19,412 bases of DNA. Origin: an uncultured Polaromonas sp. GTDB taxonomy: Bacteria; Pseudomonadota; Gammaproteobacteria; Burkholderiales; Burkholderiaceae. Below, one piece after another: positions 1 through 8,900 of this stretch; the first letter of the stretch is position 1, and the number at the start of each line of letters is the position of its first letter. Under the pieces are notes generated by a model that did not search any database, was not told the DNA's origin, and saw nothing but the letters and a program-made list of their open reading frames with translations. The translations under genes were made by a program, and so were the position numbers. The DNA lies in NCBI GenBank assembly GCA_946479075.1, contig CAMLDT010000046.1, positions 1 through 19,412 on the forward strand, written 5' to 3'.

Positions 1-2534
1 CCGAGGACCGGCACCACATCCGGCGCCGCGCCGTTCATGAGCGCGCGGGCGACACGCAGGAAGGCAGCATCGAAGTCGCGCTGTCGCGCCTGCGCTGGGC
101 CGGCATCTCGCCCAGGACCATCTCAGCCACCCTGGCCCATGCCTATGTGTCGCCGGTGCTGACCGCGCACCCGACGGAGGTACAGCGCAAAAGCATTCTG
201 GACGCCGAGCGCGACATCGCGCAGTTGCTCACGGCGCGCGACGAGATCAAGTCGCATGCGCTGGCCGTCAATGTCAGCCGCGATGCCCTCACACCGCGGG
301 AACTGGCTGCCAACGAGGCCCAGTTGCGCGCGCGCGTGATGCAGCTGTGGCAAACGCGGCTGTTGCGCTTCACCAAACTCACGGTCGCCGACGAGATTGA
401 AAACGCGCTCAGTTATTACGAGTCCACCTTTCTGCGCGAAATCCCCCGGCTCTACGCCGACCTGGAGCGCGCGCTTGGCAACCAGCCGGTGCACAGCTTT
501 CTGCGCATGGGGCAGTGGATTGGCGGCGACCGCGACGGCAACCCGAACGTCAGCGCCGACACGCTGGAATACGCCTTGCGCCGCCAGTCCGAAGTGGCGC
601 TGCGCCATTACCTGACGGAGGTGCATTACCTCGGCGCCGAACTCTCGCTGTCGGCCATGCTGGTGGATTTCACACCCGAGATGCGGGCCCTGGCTGAGCG
701 CTCCCCCGACGTCAACGAGCACCGCCTCGACGAACCCTACCGCCGCGCCCTCACGGGCGTGTATGCGCGGCTGGCGGCGACGCTCAAGGAGCTGACAGGC
801 CGCGAGGCCGCACGCCACGCGGTCGCACCGCAAAACGCCTACCTCGCCGCCGAAGATTTCCTGACCGACCTGCGCATCATTGAAGCCTCGCTGCGCGCCA
901 ACCATGGCGCTGCCCTGGTGGCGCAGCGCCTGCATCCGCTGATCCGCGCCGTCGAAGTGTTCGGCTTTCATCTGGCCACGGTGGACCTGCGGCAAAGTTC
1001 GGACAAACACGAGGAGGTCGTTGCCGAGCTGCTGGCCGTCGCGCGCATCGAGGCGAAATACGCCAGCCTGGACGAAGCGGCCAAACGCGCGCTGCTGCTG
1101 TCCCTGCTCAACGACGCCCGGCCGCTGCGTGTGGTGGGCGCCGCTTATTCCGACCATGCGCGCAGCGAAATCGCGATCTTCGAATCAGCGCGTGTTTTGC
1201 GCCAGCGTTTCGGCGCGCAGGCGATTCGCCACTACATCATCAGCCACACCGAAACCGTCAGCGACCTGCTCGAAGTTTTGTTGCTGCAAAAGGAAGTCGG
1301 GTTGATGGCCGGTACCCTGGACCAGCGCGCCACCCACGACCTGATTGTGGTGCCGCTGTTCGAGACGATTGAAGACCTGCGCAACGCCGCGCCCATCATG
1401 CGCGACTACTACGCGCTGCCCGGCATCGCGCAACAGGTCAAGCGCAGTGGCGGCGAGCAGGACATCATGCTGGGCTACTCGGACAGCAACAAGGATGGCG
1501 GCATCTTCACCAGCAACTGGGAGCTGTACCGTGCCGAAATTGCGCTGGTCGAGCTGTTTGACCAGCTTGCCAACTCGCACAACATCCAGTTGCGGATGTT
1601 CCACGGGCGTGGCGGCACAGTGGGCCGCGGCGGTGGCCCGAGCTACCAGGCGATCCTGGCGCAGCCACCCGGCACGGTGCGCGGGCAGATCCGCCTGACC
1701 GAACAGGGCGAGGTCATCGGCTCCAAATACGCCAATCCCGAGATCGGCCGGCGCAACCTCGAAACCCTGGTTGCCGCCACCCTGGAAGCCACCCTGCTGC
1801 AACCGACCAAACCCGCCACCCGCGACTTCCTGCGGGCCGCCGCCGAGCTGTCGCAAACCAGCATGGCGGCTTACCGCGCACTGGTTTACGAAACCCCCGG
1901 CTTCACCGAATACTTCTTCAGCGCCACACCGATTCGCGAAATTGCCGAGCTCAACATCGGCTCGCGCCCGGCTTCCCGCAAGGCCTCGCAGAAAATCGAG
2001 GACCTGCGCGCCATTCCCTGGGGTTTCAGCTGGGGGCAGTGCCGCCTGACCCTGCCCGGCTGGTACGGTTTTGGTTCAGCCATCGAGCGCATGCTGGGCG
2101 CAGGCGGCACGGCGAGCAGCCGCAAGGAAGCCCTGGCCCTGCTGCAGAAGATGTACAAGCAGTGGCCGTTTTTCCGCACCCTGCTGAGCAACATGGACAT
2201 GGTGCTGGCAAAAAGCGATCTGGCGCTGGCCTCGCGCTACGCCGAACTAGTGAGTGATGCGCGCCTGCGCAAAAAAGTCTTCAGCGCCATCGAGGCGGAA
2301 TGGCAGCGCACGGCCGAAGCCCTGCTGCTGATCACCGGCGACAAGCAGCGCCTGGCGGGCAATGCCTCCCTGCAGCGCTCCATCCGGCACCGCTTCCCCT
2401 ACATCGACCCGCTGCACCACCTGCAGGTCGAACTGGTGCGGCGCTACCGCGAGGGCAAGGCGGACGAACGGGTGCAGCGCGGTATCCACATCTCCATCAA
2501 TGGCATCGCCGCAGGTTTGCGCAACACGGGCTGA
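1..2534 (+). CDS. ppc: Phosphoenolpyruvate carboxylase, 5' partial
   Basis: Cytosolic anaplerotic enzyme that makes oxaloacetate from phosphoenolpyruvate and bicarbonate. The frame is open from base 3, and translation from there gives a [20 protein letters not shown] segment leading into [13 protein letters not shown], so the gene starts upstream of the window. The GTG at 147 is internal and is not the start. Visible family motifs are the catalytic-His block [11 protein letters not shown] (about 159-193), [10 protein letters not shown] (about 1470-1500, essential Lys) and the glycine loop [15 protein letters not shown] followed by [14 protein letters not shown] (about 1599-1740). The C-terminus GLRNTG has the conserved NTG ending that binds effectors and shapes the active site. 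Roughly 100 N-terminal residues are missing compared with the usual 880-930. The YSDSNKDGG variant replaces the enteric YSDSAKDAG form, which I recall from proteobacterial and actinobacterial PEPCs. No frameshift is seen. Confidence 0.97.
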   Translation, partial: EDRHHIRRRAVHERAGDTQEGSIEVALSRLRWAGISPRTISATLAHAYVSPVLTAHPTEVQRKSILDAERDIAQLLTARDEIKSHALAVNVSRDALTPRELAANEAQLRARVMQLWQTRLLRFTKLTVADEIENALSYYESTFLREIPRLYADLERALGNQPVHSFLRMGQWIGGDRDGNPNVSADTLEYALRRQSEVALRHYLTEVHYLGAELSLSAMLVDFTPEMRALAERSPDVNEHRLDEPYRRALTGVYARLAATLKELTGREAARHAVAPQNAYLAAEDFLTDLRIIEASLRANHGAALVAQRLHPLIRAVEVFGFHLATVDLRQSSDKHEEVVAELLAVARIEAKYASLDEAAKRALLLSLLNDARPLRVVGAAYSDHARSEIAIFESARVLRQRFGAQAIRHYIISHTETVSDLLEVLLLQKEVGLMAGTLDQRATHDLIVVPLFETIEDLRNAAPIMRDYYALPGIAQQVKRSGGEQDIMLGYSDSNKDGGIFTSNWELYRAEIALVELFDQLANSHNIQLRMFHGRGGTVGRGGGPSYQAILAQPPGTVRGQIRLTEQGEVIGSKYANPEIGRRNLETLVAATLEATLLQPTKPATRDFLRAAAELSQTSMAAYRALVYETPGFTEYFFSATPIREIAELNIGSRPASRKASQKIEDLRAIPWGFSWGQCRLTLPGWYGFGSAIERMLGAGGTASSRKEALALLQKMYKQWPFFRTLLSNMDMVLAKSDLALASRYAELVSDARLRKKVFSAIEAEWQRTAEALLLITGDKQRLAGNASLQRSIRHRFPYIDPLHHLQVELVRRYREGKADERVQRGIHISINGIAAGLRNTG

Positions 2535-2565
2535 GACCGCCGTCGCCGCGCCATGGCTGGCCGTG

Positions 2566-2629
2566 TAGGTCCCGTCCTAGGCCAACAGCGGCGCCGTCCG
2601 ATGGCAGGTGGCAAGTGCCGGTCCTAGGA
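2566..2629. promoter_or_regulatory. Paired GTCCTAGG motifs, candidate operator
   Basis: GTCCTAGG occurs at 2574-2581 and again at 2621-2628, 47 bp apart. The first lies in TAGG-N6-CCTA (2566-2579), and the second forms the perfect 8-bp palindrome TCCTAGGA (2622-2629). CTAG tetramers are rare in most bacterial genomes, so two close copies in a non-coding gap are unlikely to be chance. The second copy ends 5 nt before a TTGACA hexamer, a position suitable for an activator or repressor. The binding protein is unknown. Confidence 0.35.
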
Positions 2630-2634
2630 TGAAT

Positions 2635-2663
2635 TTGACACTGATCACCACGCCCGGCATTCC
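2635..2663 (+). promoter_or_regulatory. Candidate promoter for small ORF and ndvB
   Basis: A perfect TTGACA (2635-2640) lies 66 nt upstream of the small membrane ORF. At a 17-nt spacer the -10 position reads CATTCC (2658-2663), which is a poor match to TATAAT. An activator bound at the adjacent CCTAGG palindrome could compensate for this. It is the only recognisable -35 in the gap, so it is the best guess for transcription of 2707-11134. Confidence 0.3.
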
Positions 2664-2675
2664 GCCGTGCGGCGG
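2662..2675 (+). terminator. GC hairpin downstream of ppc, weak terminator candidate
   Basis: CCGCCG-TG-CGGCGG is a perfect inverted repeat located 128 nt after the ppc stop codon. It is followed by a pyrimidine-rich stretch without a run of T, so intrinsic termination would be weak. It also lies in the 5' leader of the small ORF, ending 31 nt before its ATG, and could instead shape that leader. Confidence 0.25.
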
Positions 2676-2706
2676 TGCTCATCACTTTCTCCCCGGAGCG
2701 CACACC

Positions 2707-2931
2707 ATGACTACATTCAAGTTCGGGACACGTCCGTCCGCGGACAAGGCCGATCCTGTCTCCACCGACGCGGCAGAGCTGGCCTCCCACATGAATCACT
2801 GCGCCAGTTCGCACAGCCGTTTTTTCTTTGTACACACGGCCCTGGAGTCGGCCCACGGCGCGCTGAGCCCGCGGGTGGTGACGGTTGCCGCGCTGGCGGG
2901 ACTGGCCCTGATCCTCGTCGCCGCCGCGTGA
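2707..2931 (+). CDS. Small single-span membrane protein, function unknown
   Basis: This is a 74-residue ORF with ATG at 2707 and a GGAG ribosome binding site at 2695-2698 (8-nt spacing). The ORF extends upstream in frame to 2608, but the SD decides for 2707. The protein has a hydrophilic N-terminal part of about 55 residues, including MNHCASSHSR, then one C-terminal hydrophobic segment (VVTVAALAGLALILVAAA, about residues 57-74) that ends the protein. It would therefore be tail-anchored, with the N-terminus probably cytoplasmic. I do not recognise the family. It ends 4 nt before the ndvB start, and the ndvB start has only a very close SD inside the end of this gene, so the two are probably translationally coupled. 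A small accessory or regulatory subunit of the glucan synthase is possible. Its codon use resembles that of its neighbours. Confidence 0.6.
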   Translation: MTTFKFGTRPSADKADPVSTDAAELASHMNHCASSHSRFFFVHTALESAHGALSPRVVTVAALAGLALILVAAA

Positions 2932-2935
2932 GGAT

Positions 2936-5900
2936 GTGAGTACGGCTTTTATTCACCGCCTGGAAACCCTCACCCCCTACGCCAGGAAAATACTGCTGGA
3001 TCGCCACGGCGCATTGCAGCACCCGATCCGCGCCGAACTGTTTGGCGCCCGCCGTTTCGAACAGCATGGCCGGAGCCTGGCCCAGGCCCAAGCCGTGCGC
3101 CCCTCCGGCAGTCCGGTCCACGGACCGCCTTTTTTTCCGCGGGTCCAGGAAAACATCACCGGGCTGCGCGAGGCCTACGACTACATTGCCGTCACCTCAC
3201 AGCGTGGCCACTACGTCACGCCAGCGGCCGAATGGCTGCTCGACAACTTCCACCTGATTGAAGCGCAGCTTCAGCAAATCCGGGAGGGTGTGCCACACCG
3301 CTACTACGCAGACCTGCCCAAGCTGGCAGAGCGGCCGCTGGAAGGCCTGCCGCGCGTCTACGGCATCGCCTGGGCCTATGTCGCACACACCGACAGTGTT
3401 CTAGACCCGGTGCTGTTCACGGCCTATCTGAGGGCCTACCAGGAAGTCAGCGAACTCGCGCTGGGCGAGCTGTGGGCCTTGCCCACCACGCTGCGGGTGG
3501 TGCTGCTGGAAAACCTGCGCCGCATGGCCGACCGCATTGCCTGGAACAAGGTGGCCCGGGAAGTCGCGCATGCGGCCTGGGACGCCGCGGACAAGCTGGA
3601 GGCGCAGGACCTGGACGAGCTGCACGCACGCATGAAACACCGCGGGCTGGAGCGCAGCTACCTCACACAGCTCTGGCAGCGCATGCCTGCCGAACGGCCG
3701 GATCCGGCGCCGCCGCTGGTGGCCTGGACGGAACGGCACTGCAAGGACGGCCAGCGCCTGATTGGCGAGGCCCAGACCGCCCAGGTCGAGGCCAACCTCA
3801 CGGTCAGCAACATCATCACCACCTTGCGCCTGATCGGGCAGATTGAATGGACCGAACTGATCGAGCCCGTCAGCCATTCGCTGCAGGTGTTACGTCGCTT
3901 GCCGAGCTTTTCCACGGAAAGTGAAATGACGCGCCAGCAGATCACGCGGGCGATGGAGCGGCTGGCCCAGCAAAGCGGACACCCGGAGCGCAGCGTCGCC
4001 GAAGCGGTGCTGGTGGCGGCCACACAGGCAGACCTGCCCGAGGCGGCCCGCACGGCCGGCTACCACCTGCTGGGGCCGGGCCGGCCGGCACTGGAGTCGG
4101 CCTTGCGCCCGCCCGCGGTATCTGCCACGCCGCAGGGCGCAGGCGTCAACTGGCGCGCATGGCGATTGCCACTGTACGCCGCCGCCTGGATCACAGGGAC
4201 CGCACTGGTGCTGTACGCGGCAGTGCATCCTGCCGCCGGGCTCGACTGGACCGGCTGGGTGGCCGTGCTGCTGATGGCCTGGCCGGCATCCGAAGCCGTG
4301 GCCGCCCTGATTCACCGCCTCGTGGCCGAGTCGGCCCGCGTCCAGCCGCTGCCGCGGCTGGACTTCAGCGCCGGCATCCCCGCCGCGCACCGCGTGCTGG
4401 TTGTCATGCCCTGCATGCTGAGCTCGCCGGCATCCACCAGCGAGCTGGTGCATCGCCTGAGTCTGCACTGGCTGGCCAGCCGCGAAACCCATGCCCAGTT
4501 CGCCCTGCTGACGGACTGGGGCGACGCAGACGCCGAGAACCTGCCGGGGGACCAGGCCCTGCTCGAAGACGCCCTTGAAAAAATCCGGATTCTGAACCGC
4601 AACCACCCCGCAGCCCCAAACGCGCCCTCGCGTTTTATCCTGCTGCACCGCCCTCGCACCTGGTCTGCCACCGAAGGCCGATGGATAGGCTGGGAACGCA
4701 AGCGCGGAAAGCTCGAAATGCTGCTGCGCCAGATCGCCGGCGGCGGCCCCAGCGTGTTTGTGCCGCAGGCACCCGACATGCAACTGGCTGCGGGCCTCCA
4801 ATACCTGCTGACCCTGGACAGCGACACAGTGTTGCCTGCAGGGTCGCTGCGCGACCTGGTGTCTGTGGCCGCCCATCCTCTCAATGCCCCCCGGATCGAC
4901 CCGGTGCGCCGCTGCGTCAGCGCGGGTTACGGCATCCTGCAGCCGCGTGTGGTCACGCCCTTGCCGGCTGCGGAAGAACGTTCCCCGTTTCATGCCATGT
5001 TTGCGGGCCAGGCCGGCCTGGACCCCTACAGCAGCGGCGTCTCCGACCTCTACCAGGACCTGTTCGGCATGGGCAGTTTCACCGGCAAGGGCTTGCTGAA
5101 CGTGCATGCGGTGCACGCCGTGCTGGACCGCCGCCTGCCAGACGGCGCCGTCCTCAGCCATGACCTGCTGGAAGGCAGCATCGCCCGCTGCGCGTATGTG
5201 GCCGACGTGGTGTTGATGGAAGACCATCCGCACCATGCGGGCGTTGCCGCCTCGCGGGTGCACCGCTGGACCCGCGGCGACTGGCAATTGCTGCCGCTGA
5301 TGTTGCACGCCGGCCGTTTTGGCATTGATGCCCTGGGGCTCTGGCGCATGGCCGACAACCTGCGCCGCTCGACCCTGGCACCGGCCAGCGTGGCGCTGCT
5401 GGCCTGGGTCATTGCCACCGCCGCACTGCCGCTTGCAACAGCGCTGGGTTTTGTCATCGCTGCTTTACTGGCCGGTCCCCTGATGGGCGCGCTGGCAGGG
5501 CTGGTGCCGACGCGCCGCGGCATCGCCTGGCTGCACTTCTTCGATGTCGGTGTTCGCGACGTGCTGCGGGGCCTGGCCGGCTGCGCCTGGCAGTTCAGCC
5601 AGCTTGTTGCCCAGGCCACCGGGATGCTGGATGCCGTCGCACGCGCGCTGTGGCGCATGGCGGTCAGCCGGCGCAAGCTGCTCGAATGGACCACCGCCGC
5701 GCAGGCGCAGGCCTTGGCCCGCTACAGCCTGCCGGCGTTTTTGCGCAGCCATGCAGCGACCTCCGTGCTGTGCCTGCTGCTGGCGCTGGCGGCCTGCTGG
5801 AGCCCGCATCCCTGGGCCGGACCGGCGCTGTTCCTGGTCTGGGCGCTGGCGCCGTTTCCGGCCTGGTGGGCCAGCGTGCCCAGCACGGCGGCACCGCCGC

Positions 5901-8900
5901 TGGCACCGGAAGACCGGAACTACCTGAGCGCGCTGGCGCGCCAGACCTGGGTTTTTTTTGAGCGCTGCGTGACCGCAGAAGACAATCATCTCCCCCCGGA
6001 CAACCTGCAGATGGACCCCGAGGAAACGGTGGCCCACCGGACCTCGCCGACCAACATCGGCATGTACCTGCTGGCCGTGGCCTGCGCACGCGAGTTCGGA
6101 TGGATTTCCACCACCGTTCTGCTGGCCCGGCTCGAAGCCACCCTGGACACCGTGGAGCGCCTGGCCAAACACCGCGGCCACCTGATGAACTGGTACGACA
6201 CCCGGACGCTGGAAGTGCTGGCGCCGGCCTATGTGTCCACGGTGGACAGCGGCAACCTCGCGGGCCATTTGCTCGCCACTGCGCAGGCCTGCAGATTGTT
6301 GGCCCCGCTGCCCGCCGCCACAGCGGGTGAAGAGATAACCCCCGCGCTCACGCCCGAGCAGGCCGCGCGGCTGCACAAGGTGGCCGCGCGCTGCGAGCAG
6401 CTCTGCATGGCCATGGACTTCAGCGGCCTTTACGACCCCAAGCGCCACCTTTTCCACATCGGCCTGCGCGTCCACGAACACGTGCTGGACACCAGTTATT
6501 ACGACCTGATGGCGTCCGAGTCGCGGCTGACCAGTTTTCTCGCCATCGCCAAGGGAGACGTGCCCCGGCGGCACTGGCAGGCGCTCGGCCGCAGCTTCCT
6601 GACGGTGGGCATCACACCCGGCCTCAAATCCTGGTCGGGCTCGATGTTCGAATACCTGATGCCCTCGCTGGTGATGTGTGAGCCCGCCCAGGGACTGCTG
6701 CATGTCTCGGGCCTGGCGGCGGTGATGGAGCAGCAGGCCTTCGGCCATGCGCAGCACCTGCCCTGGGGCGTGTCCGAGTCGGCCTATTTCGGCCAGGACC
6801 ACACGCTGGCCTACCAGTACTCGCCCTTCGGCGTGCCACGGCTGGCCTTGCGCCGCACCCCACCGGCCGACCGGGTGGTGGCGCCTTACGCCAGCGTGAT
6901 GGCCAGCATGTTCACGCCGCGCGAGGCGGTGAACAACCTGCGTCAGCTCGACATGGCCGGCGCACGCGGCGCCTTCGGTTTTGCCGACGCCGTTGATTTC
7001 ACCGCGGCGCGGCAACCTGCCAACCAGGCTTTCAGCGTGGTCAACACCTTCATGGCGCATCACCAGGGCATGTCGCTGGTGGCGCTGTGCAATGTGTTGT
7101 GCCGCGAAGCACCGCGGCACTGGTTTTCATCCGCTTCACTGGTTCAGGCCTACACCTCGCTGCTGCACGAAAAAACGCCGCGCCAGATTGTCAAGAGCCC
7201 CGATCCCCGCACCTTGCCGGCGCCCGATGACTTGCGCGAAGACGCGCTGTATCACTCGCGTGACATCGACCCCGGCGCCTCCGGCTGGCAGCCCACACAA
7301 CTGTTGTCCAACGGCGCCTACAGCGTGGCCTTGCGCGCCAACGGCGCCGGCGTCAGCCGCTGGCGCGGCAAGAACATCACGCGCTGGCGCGACGACCTGC
7401 TGCGCGATGCCCATGGCAGTTTCATCTACCTGCGCCACGCCGGCCAGCAGGCCGTGTCATCGCTGACCGCCCACCCGGCGCCTCACCCCGACTGGGTCTA
7501 CAAGGCGCGCTTCCTGGCCGACCGGGTCGAATTTGAAGCGAGGTCGGCGGACCTTGAAGCCACCACCACGGTGCTGGTGAGCCCGGAAGACGACACCGAG
7601 CTGCGCATGGTGACGCTGCTCAACCTGTCGGCCCAGGACATCACGCTGGATGTGGTGTCCTGTTTCGAAGCGGTGCTGGCCGATCCGCGCGCCGACGAGG
7701 CGCACCCCGCGTTCTCCAACCTGTTCATCCACACCCGGTGGCACGCCCCCTGGCGCGCCTTGTTGCTGACGCGCAAGCCCCGGCTGCAGGGCGATCCGGC
7801 CATGTCCGTGGCGCATTTTGTGGCCGCGGCCGATGCCCAGGTGCAATCGGTGGCTTATCTCGCCGACCGGCGCGCCTTCCTCGGGCGCAACCGGCTGCCG
7901 GCCCAGCCGGCGCTGGCGGTGCCGGCCATCCAGGCCGAGGGCGACGCCGTCAACGGACTGGACCCGGTGGCCGGCCTGCAGGTCCGCCTGCGCATTGCCG
8001 CGGGCGACATGGCACGCCTGAGCTTTGCCACCGCCGCGGCCGAATCCAGCGAGGAGCTGGCTGTCCGCATCGACAAGTACCTGCAGCCCATGCATGCCGG
8101 ACGGGCCACGCGGATGGCCGCCACGCTGGCCCAGGTCCGCCTGCGTGACCTCGGCGTCTCGCCTGAGCGCCATGCCGCGCTGCAGGACATCAACACCGCC
8201 CTGATGTACACCGCCACCCGGCCCCAGACCGAGCGTGTGGCGCTGGACCAGCGGCAGCTCTGGCGTTTTGGCTTGTCCGGTGACAAACCCATCGTGCTCG
8301 TGCGCATTCACTCCACCATCGGGCTCGGGCTGGTGGACGCCTTGCTGCGGGCCCAGCCGCTCTGGAGCTTTGGCGGTCTGGCGGTGGACGTGGTGATTGT
8401 CAACAGCGAAGCCAACTCCTACCTCATGCCGCTGCAACGCGACATCCTCGCGCTGCGCGACCGCATGCGCCAGCAGGCAGAAAACAGCTTCCCGCGCGAT
8501 GACGCCGGCGGGTTTTTCCTGCTGCGCGACCATGAGATCTCGGCCCCGGAAAAAGCCGTGCTCGCCGGCCTGGCGCGCTTCATCTTTGTGGCCGACGGAC
8601 GGCCGCTGGAGCAGCAGCTCGCGGCGCTGCAGGGCGCCAGCGGGCTGCGGCGCGGCGCGGTGCCGACCAGCGCGCAGTCTGCCCCAGTGCCCAGCACCAC
8701 ACTGGCAGACCCCCAGGCCAGGCCACTCAGCGCCGGCCAGCCGCCGGTCGGGCGCTTCGACCCCGCCAGCGGGGAGTTCTGCTTCACGGTGGACGGCCGG
8801 CACCGCCCGCCCCGCCCCTGGATCAACGTCATCGCCAATCCCTCCTTCGGCTTCCAGGTTTCGGAGGCCGGTGCCGGTTACACCTGGGCCATCAACAGCC

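Noticed and set aside
123..1157. 344-codon open frame on the - strand opposite ppc
   Set aside because: Antisense shadow of a clear phosphoenolpyruvate carboxylase gene.
3890..5308. 472-codon open frame on the - strand opposite the GT84 region of ndvB
   Set aside because: Antisense composition without a motif; the sense frame contains conserved glycosyltransferase residues.
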